DNA from: Megaustenia siamemsis
Lineage: Eukaryota; Mollusca; Gastropoda; Stylommatophora; Ariophantidae
Length of the DNA stretch: 64,000 bases
Reading direction: 5' to 3'
NCBI GenBank assembly: GCA_032433765.1
Contig: JAVIAB010000051.1
Location: forward strand, 49,455,986-49,519,985
Shown piece by piece: positions 35,757-46,379 of this stretch. A program made the position numbers and the translations under genes. The notes beneath the pieces were generated by a model that had not been told where the DNA came from, searched no databases, and saw only the letters and a list, made by a program, of their open reading frames with translations. How positions within the stretch are numbered: the stretch's first letter is position 1; every line of letters starts with the position of its first letter.

Positions 35757-37032
35757 ATGGGTATAAAAGTAAAGTTCCTTACATTGCAATCAGTGGCAAT
35801 AAAGGTGTATAAATATTTTTGCATAGAAGCTAAGCGTGGAAAACTGTATCGAAGCATCTCAAAGCCAGAAAGAGAACTATTCACGCATTGGGTATAAGCA
35901 AACGCTTTTTCAAACAAGTGCTTAAAGCTAACGGAGTGTCCAGTTCAATCAAGACTAGGACGCTAGGAAGAAAGAAAGTAGTAGATAGTTTTGACAAGGA
36001 AGTGATTAGAAGAGCAATTTGTAAAATGTTCGATTCCAAAGAAACTGTGACTTTAAGAAAACTGAAAATTCGACTGAGAGCAGAAAATGACATTGTTGTG
36101 TCGAAAACAACATTATGGAGAACTGTTAGAAGCATCGGTTTTACGTTTAGAAAGTACGATAGTGGTAGAAATGTCATCTGCGAGAAGCCGCACTTAGTTT
36201 CTATGAGGAGTAAATATTTACGTGAAGTACGGGAAATGCGTAACCAAGGTTATGATATTGTATTTCTAGATGAATCTTGGATAAATTCTCACCACACAAG
36301 TGCAAAGGAATGGCAGTTATCAGATGGAAGTATTAAAGATGTGTACCCACTGGAAAAGGACAGCGTATTATAATGGCACATGCAGGCAGCCGAAAAGAAG
36401 GGTTGGTGAAAAATGCAGAACTTATATTCACCTCTAATTATACTGACAACAGGGACTATCACACCGAGATGAATGGCCATATATTTAGAGAGTGGATTGA
36501 AAATACTCTTCTTCCAATTCTAGACAGACCATCCTGTCTGGTAATGGACAACGCGTCGTACCACAACGATGTGGCAGAAGAAGACAAAATTCCTACATCT
36601 ACCAGTACAAAAGATGTTATAAAGATTTGGCTAAGAAAGGAAGGAATTCCATTTAACGAGGGATTTTTGAAACCTGAATTACTGTCACTTGTTAAGAAAT
36701 CGCAAAAGACCAAAGTATTCCAAATAGACAAAATCATTCAACAGCATGGTCATACGTGCTTGAGACTGCCCCCTTATCATCCACAATTAAACCCCATTGA
36801 ACTCGTTTGGGCAAAAATTAAAGGGCAGGTGGCAGCTGAGAATACAAGTTTTAAACTATGCGATATAAAAGGACTGACATATGCTGCTCTATCACAGATT
36901 GACAAAGATTTTTGGTGCAAATGTGAAGATCATGTCTTAAAAGAAGAAAATGACTATTGGAAAAAAGATGGACTATCGTTCGTTCAGCCCAGATTAGTAA
37001 TCAATATGTTAGACTCCTCTGATTCAGAATAA
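35757..37032 (+). pseudogene. IS630/Tc1-mariner-superfamily DDE transposase, two frameshifts
   Basis: The transposase would cut and paste the element. Three plus-strand frames must be combined. From ATG 35757 to about 35865 comes KVYKYFCIEAKRGK. From about 35834 to 36371 there is an HTH segment, RTIHALGISKRFFKQVL, and YDIVFLDESWINSHH with the first Asp at 36269. From about 36356 to 37032 there is LVMDNASYHND with the second Asp at 36547 and HPQLNPIELVWAKIKGQV with the Glu at 36799. All three catalytic residues are intact. By my count 83 residues separate the second Asp from Glu, far above the usual 34-41; I recall an ITm family called Sailor with DD82E. A missing base near 36350 and a shift near 35860 disable it. 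It is the best-preserved long gene here. Confidence 0.88.
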
Positions 37033-37925
37033 ATGAAATAATAATGGACGTTTTTATATGTCCGCATGATCAATCTTTAGCTAAAGTTGATAACGTTTTG
37101 AAAATGTAAAGATTCTTGATATGTGTACTGCAAGCATGCAAAGAAACTAAATCACTTTCATATGTCTTGTTTACGTAAAATAATGAAAGTCACATGGAAA
37201 GACATAAAACGAACAATGTAGCTCTTTACAGTGAAGAGGATCCCGTGCTTACATCGGACTCTTTAGTCACATGCGTACCCATAAACAATAACTTTGCTTG
37301 ATATGTCATGCTCGTTATCGCTCGCAACGGATAATTAATTTTTTAAAATGTATTCTTTGTTGTATATTGTTTAAATAGTTTTCATTAATGGAACTGTTTA
37401 TACGCTGATTTGTTTTAGACCGTCTGTAAAGGCTATAACATTGACATTCTCATAGTATTTTAAAGAAAGTAAACAATAGAAAGTAAACAGTTGATAAACG
37501 CCTCCAACTTTCAAGTTGTGTAGAGACGCCTATGTCGAGAAGCTGATTTCCATTAATGTACGGTAAATTATTTTCTCCAGGAGCAAAAGATCCGTAAATT
37601 CACTGAGATCAAAGGAAAGTGCTGCTTCATGATGAAGCATACTTCCTACATCATTAAATTTTGTGAAATCGGTGGGACCTTGGAAAAACAAGGCCAGATG
37701 CAAAAATCAAGTTTGTAAGTGCAGGGAAAGAGGAGATATTTCATGTTAATCGTGAACATTTAGATTTGAAACGACCAATAAAACCGCATGCCTCGTTCAT
37801 TGTAAATCAAACAATACAAAGGAGAAACGTGGGAGAAATAAGAAATGGTAGGCAATGAAAGAAGTGAAAAGACAACATAAAAGAGTGAATAGGTCTTGGT
37901 TTTGCCAACTCAGGCACGAAAAGAA
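37033..37925. other. 3' flank of the transposase, no gene seen
   Basis: AT-rich. Probably includes the right end of the transposon, but no terminal inverted repeat was recognised by eye. Confidence 0.4.
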
Positions 37926-37927
37926 AT

Positions 37928-37998
37928 GATGAAAGAAAGAAGGAAAAAAAAGGAAAGAAATAAGGAAAGAAAGAAAGAAAGATCAATAGACAGATTCA
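37928..37998. repeat. Purine-rich (GAAA)-type tract
   Basis: gaaagaaagaagg-like sequence leads directly into the GACA/GATA block. Confidence 0.85.
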
Positions 37999-38004
37999 TG
38001 GATA

Positions 38005-38268
<264 letters not shown>

Positions 38269-38269
38269 T

Positions 38270-38570
38270 ATTAAACATAATGGTTTTACAAACATAAATG
38301 TCCCAATAACGTTAAGAAACGAGAAAGACATCATTTTCTAGGAGGTAGTAAAGTCGAAGACAAATAATGAGTATATCAGTCTTGTAAGAGCTTTGGGATT
38401 TCTTAGTGACTGAACTGCCGACCCAGTCTCACCTTATATCACTTTTCAAGTTGTTTTGCACGCGTGTATCCAATATACAGCTATATCTTGTTAAGTTGCT
38501 TACTATGAATCCACAATGCACCGACATTTCAGTGAATATTGATTAAACACTAGGGTAAACAACATGTAGA
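38270..38570. other. Unclassified DNA, no gene seen
   Basis: Nothing recognised. Confidence 0.4.
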
Positions 38571-38574
38571 ATGA

Positions 38575-38615
38575 AAATACACACACACTCACAAACACAC
38601 ACACACACACACACT
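38575..38615. repeat. (AC)n microsatellite
   Basis: Short imperfect cacaca run. Confidence 0.9.
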
Positions 38616-38775
38616 TTTTATAACTTATATAAATTACTTTTATTACACTTGCATCTAAATATTGTATCTATTTTAAAATATGTGCTTATATCACTTGTGC
38701 CTATATCAAAAATACACTTGTATCTGTTGCACCTTTATTCTGTACTAATACCTATTTCATCTGCATTTAAGTGAA

Positions 38776-38777
<2 letters not shown>

Positions 38778-38822
<45 letters not shown>
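38778..38822. repeat. (TA)n, left of a LINE-A insertion
   Basis: About 42 bp of TA repeats. Together with 39513-39566 it appears to be one array split by the LINE-A. Confidence 0.95.
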
Positions 38823-39510
38823 CATGATCATCATCAAGTACCGGGACTACTGGCGTAGGTGATCATGTCTCTCCACAACTTTCGATCTCGACAGTTCTTT
38901 ATAATTTCTGTTGTTGACCTTCTGTCAAACCATTCTCTTAAGCTGTCTGGTATTTTTTCTCTTTGCTTCCCTCTATCTCTTCGTCCCTCAATTTTTCCAG
39001 TTGTTACAATATATTCCAGTTGTTCTCTTCTCATTACATGGCCAAAAAATGATGATTGTGTCTTCCTAATATTGGAAATTAGCTCTCTTTTTGCTTTGAC
39101 CTCTTTCAGAACATTTTCATTACTCTTCTTAGCTGTTCATGGTATTCTCAACATTCTTCAGTAAAACCACATTTCTGCAGACTCTTGTCTGTTGTCCTAT
39201 TATCCATGATTCACATCCAAATGTTAAGGCTGGCTCTACATAATATTTAAGAACTCTTTTTCTTGTTTCTGTTGTCATAAATGGATTGCACAGTATCCTC
39301 CTCATTTTCTGGAAAGCGTGAGCCATTCTGCATCTCACCAAGAGTGTACATCTTCCGTCTGAGGTTAACAAAGTTCCCAAATATTTAAATTCATTTACCT
39401 GTTTTAATATTGTTCCACTTGTCTTTATTTTGCACCGAGTTGATGTCTTTTTCTTTGTTGTTACCATTACTTCTGTCTTTTTGCTATTAAGGCTGAGTCC
39501 TTTATTTTTG

Positions 39511-39512
<2 letters not shown>
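38823..39512 (-). mobile_element. LINE-A 3' copy inserted within (TA)n
   Basis: Minus-strand reading covers KQVNEFKYLGTLLTSDGRCT near 39390, the region CESWIIGQQTR near 39210, then KIEGRRDRGKQREKIPDSLR and CRDRKLWRDMITYAS at the C-terminus. The left end is a short atgatcatcatcaag tail. The 5' truncation at 39512 falls at 'cctttatttttgct'. (TA)n lies on both sides. Confidence 0.93.

Positions 39513-39566
<54 letters not shown>
39513..39566. repeat. (AT)n, right of a LINE-A insertion
   Basis: About 54 bp of AT repeats, beginning exactly at the LINE-A 5' truncation point. Confidence 0.95.
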
Positions 39567-39568
<2 letters not shown>

Positions 39569-39569
39569 C

Positions 39570-39955
39570 ACCTTATATAAATGTACTTATATCCATTACA
39601 TCTGTAAATAAATGCACATACATAAATTACACATGTATCTAAATGTAATGTTATATATTATCCATGTATGTAAGCATTATAAGATATATTACACATGCAT
39701 CTAGATATAATTGTATCTATTGCACATATATCTGAATGTACGTATATCAATTACACTTAAAATGTCAATACATCTATATATTTTACACCAATATCTACAA
39801 TTGTCTATCGACAAGAGGTTCCTATTACATTCATTTCAACCCTACAACTCACACATTCCCCAGGAGTAAACAATATATTCAACTTTCAGAGACGTTATTT
39901 GGAAAGACAATCGATATTAAAAATACAGTCCATTCCCCTCGACGCTGAAAGGCAG
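39570..39955. repeat. Degenerate 'tatatctaaatg / tacactt' tandem region
   Basis: Loose repetition of 'ttacac...tatctaaatgta' blocks about every 45-60 bp extends from 38620 and resumes here after the LINE-A. It looks like an old minisatellite around the (TA)n. Confidence 0.5.
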
Positions 39956-39959
39956 ATTA

Positions 39960-40012
39960 GGAAGGAAAGAAGAAGAAGAAGAAGAAGGAGAAGAAAAGAA
40001 GGAGAAGAAGAG
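39960..40012. repeat. (GAA)-rich tract
   Basis: gaagaagaagaagaaggag-like. It may be the tail of a LINE-E-type element, since LINE-E copies at 44215 and 58590 end in a similar tract, but no LINE-E coding part was seen before it. Confidence 0.75.
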
Positions 40013-40259
40013 TCCATGTATTGAGCCCAGCGCCAGATATGCTTTCAATTATTTTAATGTGGATGCAGGCATTCAATGCGAGCCAAATTGTTCCGATTTT
40101 TTGTTATTATTAACGTGTGAGTGTGAACGTTTTTGATTGGATGCTCTTCAGCACTAACTGCTGTAATGAGAATTGGAAATTGCTGGAAGGTTGCAGGGTA
40201 CGAACTTTCAGGGACAAGCACATGCGACATTGACATGTTCAGTTGTTGATAGTGCATTC

Positions 40260-40583
40260 TTGATGTGTGGCTGATATGATGGAATGAGTAAGTCAGTGGT
40301 TCAAATATATGGATATGATTGCATATGATGAAATGAGTATGTCGATGATTGAAATATATTGATACGATTGTATGTGATGGAATGAGTAGGTCAATAGTTG
40401 AAATATATGAATATGATTGTATGTGATGGAATACTTAGACCAATGGTTGAAATGTAACGTTGTTATAATATATACATAATTATATATAGGATGGAATGAG
40501 TAAGTCGATGGTTGAAATATATGGATATGATTGTGTGCGTCTGAATGCTTGGGCCAATGGTTGAAATATAAAGTTGTTATATA

Positions 40584-40656
<73 letters not shown>

Positions 40657-41230
40657 ATGGAATGCTTGAGTCGATGCTTGAAATATAAAGATATGATTGT
40701 GTGTGATGGAATACTTGGGTTGATATTTGCAATACTAAGATGTGATGGAATGCTTGTTCCTTTATTGAAATATAAAGATGTGATGGAATGTTTGAGTCAA
40801 TGGTTGTGATATAAAGTTGTGTTGTGTGTGATGCAATGAGTTGATGGTTGAAATATAAAGTTGTGATTGTATGTGATGGAATGAGTTCATGGTTGAAATA
40901 TAAAGTTGTGATTGTATGTGATGGAATGAGTTTATGGTTGAAATATAAAGTTGTGATTGTGTGTGATGGAATGAGCTGGTGGTTGAAATATAAAGTTGTG
41001 ATTGTGTGTGATGCAATGAGTTGATGGTTGAAATATAAAGTTGTGATTGTATGTGATGGAATGAGTTTATGGTTGAAATATAAAGTTGTGATTGTGTGTG
41101 ATGGAATAAGCTGGTGGTTGAAATATAAAGATATGATGGGACAAATGGGTCGATGGTTGAAATTTAAATATATAATCGTGTGTGAAGGAATGCTTAGGCC
41201 AGTGTTTGAAATATAAAGATGCGATTGTGA
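40260..41230. repeat. 45-bp minisatellite, diverged, about 20 units
   Basis: Unit contains 'gatggaatgag', then 'atggttgaaatataaa' and 'gttgtgattgt'. Right-hand units (40850-41100) are nearly identical at 45 bp. Left-hand units are older and longer. A (TA)n block at 40586-40653 is embedded. Confidence 0.92.
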
Positions 41231-41231
41231 G

Positions 41232-41900
41232 ATTGGAAGTTAGCTTGGTTTGTAAGTGTGTGACAATGATAAGGAGATTTATAACCGATGTGATATTTAT
41301 AATAGTTTGAATATGAGGGATATAACATTATATAATATGTTTTTTATTTACTTCGGTTTAATATTAGCAGGAGCGGAATTAAACTCGTCTTTCTATGTAA
41401 AGTGCTGAGCACTGGAACCTGAACACTGAAAAAAAAACAGACAAAATAATTAAAGGAACGAACGTAATATAATCATGAAAGTTATAACGAGGTATATATT
41501 TTCTCTACAGGGATAGAGTGAAAGAAATAGAGAAAAAATTATGAAAGAGAGAGAAAGAGAGAGATATGAGGAGGAAGAGTGAGACAGAGAAATTAAGATT
41601 TAAAAATATATAATAATAGTTTTGCAAATTAAAATGGTAGCAAATAAAAGAAAACGTATAGTACCACAACATATGGTGAGAGGGATTAACACACATTTCA
41701 TTAGAGAAGGGAGTGAACAGAATGTAGGAATGTCAAATTAAAAATAATTGCATTAATACCATTAGTAATTAACAAGGCTGAAGAAGAGCATAAAGGTATT
41801 AGTGTTGATTGTTAGTAAAATGAAGAGAACAATTACCTATTGTTATTGTTATTGAGTTATTTGCGGGTCATCATCATTGCACTCCGAACATGTCCTTAGG
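41232..41900. other. Unclassified DNA, no gene seen
   Basis: Nothing recognised. A purine-rich stretch lies at about 41520-41600 (gagagaaagagagag). Confidence 0.4.
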
Positions 41901-41914
41901 TGCTCAGATCCCCT

Positions 41915-42052
41915 CCTCAGCAATTCCCTCAGTGTCCAGCGATTCCCTCAGTGTCAGCAATTCCCTCAGTGTCCAGCGATTCCCTCCTCAGCAATTCCCT
42001 CAGTGTCCAGCGATTCCCTCAGTGTCAGCAATTCCCTCAGTGTCCAGCGACT
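41915..42052. repeat. Short tandem array (ccctcagtgtccagcgatt)
   Basis: About 19-bp and 15-bp alternating units, ccctcagtgtccagcgatt and ccctcagtgtcagcaatt, about 8 units. It abuts the 62-bp array. Confidence 0.92.
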
Positions 42053-42054
42053 GC

Positions 42055-42697
42055 TGGTCGTATGATCAGTACTGGTATATGGAGGTGTAAGATCAACATC
42101 ATGACATATGATGAGCTGGTCGTATGATCAGTACTGGTATATGGAGGTGTAAGAACAACATCATGACACATAATGAGCTGGTCGTATGATCAGTACTGGT
42201 ATATGGAGGTATAAGATCAACATCATGACATATGATGAGCTGGTCGTATGATCAGTACTGGTATATGGAGGTGTAAGATCAACATCATGACATATGATGA
42301 GCTGGTCGTATGATCAGTACTGGTAAATGGAGGTGTAAGATCAACATCATGACACATAATGAGCTAGTCGTATGATCAGTACTGGTATATGGAGGTGTAA
42401 GATCAACATCATGACATATGATGAGCTGGTCGTATGATCAATACTGGTATATGGAGGTGTAAGATCAACATCATGACATATGATGAGCTGGTCGTATGAT
42501 CAATACTGGTATATGGAGGTGTAAGATCAACATCATGACATATGATGAGCTTGTCATATGATCAGTACTGGTATATGGAGGTGTAAGATCAACATCATGA
42601 CATATGATGAGCTGGTCGAATGATCAGTACTGGTATATGGAGGTGTAAGATCAACATCATGACATATGATGAGCTGGTCGTATGGTCAGTACTCATA
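42055..42697. repeat. 62-bp minisatellite, about 10 units
   Basis: Unit starts gtatgatcagtactggtata and includes 'aagatcaacatcatgacat'. Period measured from 42060, 42122 and 42184 is 62 bp. Since 62 is not a multiple of three, no long frame results. Units are 95% or more alike, so the array is young. Confidence 0.96.
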
Positions 42698-42699
42698 TA

Positions 42700-42910
42700 T
42701 GTGTGTGTCCTGCCTTTCCCCTAACCGGCGCCGTGACGGAAACACTACGTTTTCGGGGGGCTGGATCTAGGTTAAGTAATATACGGGGTTAAGGCAAAGA
42801 AATGCAAATGAATGCATAAAAATGCGAAGCTGCAGTAAAGCTGAATATGAGGAATAATTAAAAAATAAAAAAAAATGGTATGTTAGAAGCTTTACGTGAT
42901 AAGTGGACGA
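42700..42910. other. Unclassified DNA, no gene seen
   Basis: Nothing recognised apart from the ribozyme-like motif that follows. Confidence 0.4.
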
Positions 42911-42912
42911 CA

Positions 42913-42961
42913 CAGACTAAACGACGTTTCGGCCCAATAGGCCTTCATCAGGAACAAACAA
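42913..42961 (-). ncRNA. Hammerhead-ribozyme-like motif with intact core words
   Basis: On the minus strand: CUGAUGA (42951-42945, exact core), then A, then a GGCC/UAUUG/GGCC stem II, then GAAACGUC (42930-42923, exact core plus the ACGU mini stem III and a C at the cleavage position). The expected stem I strands (GUUUAGUC after C, and UUGUUC before CUGAUGA) pair only partly. It resembles the minimal hammerheads of Penelope-like elements and retrozymes. No RT of that class was found nearby. Activity is unproven. Confidence 0.6.
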
Positions 42962-42964
42962 GGA

Positions 42965-43420
42965 AAAAACACACACAAAACTAATAACGAAACATTCAAA
43001 ACAAAAATATTCGAAATATGTTAAAGAAAATAAACTAAAAATTTCTATCCTGTGTGTTTGAAAAGGAAATGGTAACAAAAGTGTTGCTGTCGTGAATGTG
43101 TAGAAATGTGCAGAAATGTGCGCAAATGCACACCGAACCAGAGGAGTTCACACAAGGGTCAGTGTGCAAACACAAAGGAGAAAGAATAGAACAGTAGACT
43201 AACAGGTGCTCAAAAGGCGGTAAGAGTGAGATGTCTGAGAGTGGGGTACAATAAAAACAAATGAGGGGTAAGGAGCACAGAAAAAAGGTATAGAGGAGAA
43301 CACCGAATTGTCTCATAAGGGACTATAGGAGAAGAAGCTCTTCTTTTTTTAATTTTTCTTTAAGTAATATACGTCGTGTCTCTATGATTTACATAAAGCA
43401 GGACTGTTATCGTTGAAGTA
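42965..43420. other. Unclassified DNA after the ribozyme-like motif
   Basis: A 93-codon minus frame (43316-43035) has Cys and hydrophobic runs but no recognised motif. It may be the body of a non-autonomous element that carries the ribozyme-like motif. Confidence 0.35.
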
Positions 43421-43427
43421 TTACTTA

Positions 43428-44039
43428 GACAAGAAAAAATTTGAAACAAATGCAACTCGTCAAATACTTGGACACAATAATAACACCAGATGAAAGATGC
43501 ACCACAGAAATAAAAAGCAGAATAGCTCAGGCCAAAATAGCATTTAAAAAAAGGAAAAATATCTTATGCAACGGATCTATGTCAATAGAAGTAGGAAAGA
43601 GAGTTCATCGGTGCTATATAAAACCAATACTGACCCATGAAAGCGAATCATGGACAGTAGACAAACAAATGAAAAGACGATTAGATACCACAGCGCTGGG
43701 ATTTCTAAGAAGAATGTTGAAAGTTCCCTGGACAGCTAAAAAGACCAATGAGGAAACTGTCAAAGAGGCCAACACAAAAAGGGAACTCTTAAAAACATCA
43801 GAAAGAAACAATCAACATTTTTCGGGCACCTCATGAGAACAGAAAAGTTGGAATACTTGGTTACGAGTGGCAAAATAAAAGGAAAGAGAGATCGTGGACG
43901 ACACAGAGTGAAAATACTGGATAGCTTGGTGGCATGGCATGGAAAACAGTCAACAACAGAACTGAAACGATGCACTGTGGATAGAAGCTTGTGGAAGGAT
44001 ATGATCGCCTACGCCAACCGGTATGGCACATGATGATGG
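43428..44039 (+). mobile_element. LINE-D: C-terminal half, 5'-truncated
   Basis: The plus frame 43441-43836 encodes KYLDTIITPDERCTTEIKSR, then YIKPILTHESESWTVDKQMK and GFLRRMLKVPWTAKKTNE. After a frameshift, 43833-44033 encodes KIKGKRDRGRHRVKILDSL and a C-terminus WKDMIAYANRYGT. The tail is gatgatgg. ttactta at 43421-43427 and 44040-44046 is a possible 7-bp target duplication. LINE-D is a sister of LINE-A by protein similarity. Confidence 0.9.
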
Positions 44040-44214
44040 TTACTTAAACTATTACTGAATCATCTTTTAACATAGGCAAGCAATTACTTATTCTCTTCTT
44101 TCCAAATAAATTCTTTTGAACTGCGTCTTTTAGAAATTATTATCAAGTTAAACACACAATTCATGAGCTCTCCCACATTATTGCGTACAATGTCAATGAA
44201 TCTCTCGCACAGAA

Positions 44215-45145
44215 ATAGTGCGGTTTGTTTTAAAATCACCACACCTCTTCATCCTATATATGGACAAAATAAATCAGGAAACAACAAACAACAAGGAAAA
44301 ATCAAATAATAATATAGAAGTAGAAGATTCCAACATCAACGAGCTACTATTCGCAGATGACCAATGCCTAATATATGAGGATGAAAACCTGCTACAATAG
44401 CATATAACATCTCCAGATAAAAGTTGCACAAACTACAGTATGAAAATTAACACAGCAAAAACAGAGGTTATAAGAATAAGCAAATTAAGACACCCATTAA
44501 ACATTAAGATCAATGATAAAGAAATAAAACAAGTAGAAGAAATCAAGTATTTGGGCACAATGTTCACAGAGGATGGAAAACTAGACAAAGAAATTGACTT
44601 GAGAATACAAAAAGCAAATGCTGTCACATACCAGCTTTCACCATTGCTAAGACATCCAAACATTTCTATGCCAGCTAAACAACAAATGATAAATAACATT
44701 TTCATACCAACTTTGTGCTATGAAAGTCAAACATGGACCCTTTCTAAATCACAATTAAGAAAGATCAATACATGTGAGATGTGATGCTTGAGAAAAGTAA
44801 CAAACAATACAAGAAGAGATAGAATACCAAATGAAACCATAAGAAAAATGGTAGGAACAAAACCCTGCCAAGAATACATAGAACAACAACAACTTAAATG
44901 GTTTGGCCACCTGGTCAGAATGAATCCTCATCAATCACCATAAGGGCGTTCTTCTCAAGCATGCATGAAAAAGACCAAGAGAAGAACCAGAAGAAGATAG
45001 ATAGATGCAGTGACAGAGACATGTAACAACAAAGGAAAATCACTAATTCAGATAATTCGAGCAGCTCAAGAACGGCAAATGATATAAACCACGACACATT
45101 TTAGGTATCAGTGAAAAGAGAAAAGAAGAAGAAAGAAGAGGTTTT
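44215..45145 (+). mobile_element. LINE-E: RT motif B to 3' end
   Basis: The plus strand starts in motif B with SPHLFILYMDKI. Motif C reads ELLFADDQCLIYEDE (FADD), with both Asp present. From 44440 to 44784 a frame encodes KINTAKTEVIRISKL, KYLGTMFTEDGKLDKEI and IFIPTLCYESQTWTLS. The QLKWFGHLVRM motif follows at 44890. The element ends in a (gaa)-rich tail near 45125-45145. In-frame stops near 44398 and 44782 disable it. It is the best LINE-E copy here. Confidence 0.88.
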
Positions 45146-45224
45146 TAAATCTTACCGTGGATAATAGCATTAAGCATTTAAGACGATAACAATGTAGATT
45201 AATACAGATTACTCGTTAGCTTCT

Positions 45225-45296
45225 GCTGCCTATTGTAGAGAGGGGAGGTATAAGATGTTTCCGTGCTATTCCATAACCCTTACACAATTAAAGGCG
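45225..45296. repeat. 72-bp segment, source-like copy
   Basis: Starts gctgcctattgtagag and ends attaaaggcg. It is repeated at 46198-46269 with 5 mismatches in 72 (about 93% identity), where it sits at the 5' end of a LINE-B insertion. Confidence 0.85.
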
Positions 45297-45299
45297 GTT

Positions 45300-45757
45300 C
45301 GTTCTGCAACATGACATGGATTCCTTCCTACATTCCAAAGATAATTCACGGCACTAATTTTCAAAATGTGAGTGAACTTCGTAGCAATGACCTTCTATAA
45401 AAGCAGCCCTGTAACGTGCATCCTGTTCTGGAAGGGGGGTGGGGGTGGATGGGTGGGGTAAAATATTAAATATCACAGCCCTAGGCCAAAACATTTGGCG
45501 ACGCGACTGCCGGATATCTTTTAAGCTGTCATTACCTTTAGCCCCACTCTGTGAGTCAGTTACCAATTCCTTTATTAACAAGTTGACTGAAGACCGCCAA
45601 GCTGGATTTGAAGTCTCAGTCACAAAGCCAGCTCGTAACGACAGTCAACAGGAAACAAAAATACTCGCAGGAATTTGGAGTGGAACCCTGACCACTTGTC
45701 AGCAGGCGAGAACAATTACCACTTTGCTACAACCACTTATTAAGTAAAGTGGAACAA
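45300..45757. other. Unclassified DNA, no gene seen
   Basis: Overlapping frames on both strands (45354-45623 minus, 45439-45747 plus) have no recognised motif. A short G-rich run lies near 45434-45450. Confidence 0.4.
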
Positions 45758-45800
45758 AATGTAAGAGCCCCGTCACGCCACGTATAGGGAATATGGTGTT
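45758..45800 (-). mobile_element. SINE-1 remnant, 3' part (left of LINE-B)
   Basis: gtaagagccccgtcacgcca then cgtatagggaatatggtgtt: the 3' end of SINE-1 on the minus strand. The rest of the SINE continues at 46284 after a LINE-B insertion. Confidence 0.85.
45792..45800. repeat. Left target-site duplication of LINE-B insertion
   Basis: tatggtgtt, 9 bp of SINE-1, recurs at 46275-46283. Confidence 0.85.
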
Positions 45801-46197
45801 CATCATCATCATCATCGAGTACCGTCTCCGCAACGAAGGTTGGCTACCATGGAGCGCCATTCTGCTCTGTCTCTTGCTTTGATGGTGCAGGTTGTCATAG
45901 ACTGATTTGTCCATCTTTTGATGTTACTCGTCCATGTTAGTCTTGGTCTGCCTCTTCCTCTTCTACCTTGTATTTTCCCCTCCAGAATTACTTTTAGTAG
46001 GCTGTTGTGTCTTTTAACATGGCCCAAAACTCGCATTTGTCTTGTTTGAATTGTTCTTAGTAGTTCTCTTTCATTTTTATTTGTTTTAAAACGTCATCGT
46101 TTGTTTTCTTTTCATTCCATCCAATTCTACCTATTCTTCTATAGATCCACATTTAAAAGGTTTCAATTATCTGTTCTGTTTTCTTGTCTAATGTGTT
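45801..46197 (-). mobile_element. LINE-B 3' copy inserted in a SINE-1
   Basis: Tail catcatcatcatcatcgag at the left. The minus strand reads VLGHVKRHNSLLKVILEGKI, then RRGRGRPRLTW, TWTSNIKRWTNQ and a C-terminus MVANLRCGDGTR. This is an intact C-terminal frame (46036-45812). Homology to LINE-B ends at 'cttgtctaatgt' (46195), where a foreign 72-bp patch begins. Confidence 0.92.
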
Positions 46198-46274
46198 GCT
46201 GCCTATAGTAAAGAGGGGAGGTATAAGATGTCTCCGTGCTATTCCATAACCTTTACATAATTAAAGGCGATGCG
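46198..46274. mobile_element. 72-bp foreign patch at the LINE-B 5' junction
   Basis: Copy of 45225-45296 followed by 5 bp (atgcg), lying between the LINE-B 5' end and the right target duplication at 46275-46283. It is thus inside the inserted unit. Confidence 0.8.
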
Positions 46275-46283
46275 TATGGTGTT

Positions 46284-46378
46284 AGTGCCCTTAATTTGTA
46301 TAGACCTGCTACTCATCATTTTTGTGATTGTGTGGTTGTTGTTATAATATTACCGTGCCGCAAAGTGATACACAATTT
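46284..46378 (-). mobile_element. SINE-1 remnant, middle part (right of LINE-B)
   Basis: agtgcccttaatttgtatag and following bases match the SINE-1 body (agtgaccctatattttacag in other copies) up to 'accgtgccgcaaagtga'. The tRNA-like head is missing. It is more diverged than the other copies, so this SINE is older. Confidence 0.8.
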
Positions 46379-46379
46379 C

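Noticed and set aside
35196..37925. Terminal inverted repeats of the transposon
   Set aside because: I searched both flanks by eye and found no convincing inverted pair. A computed search is needed.
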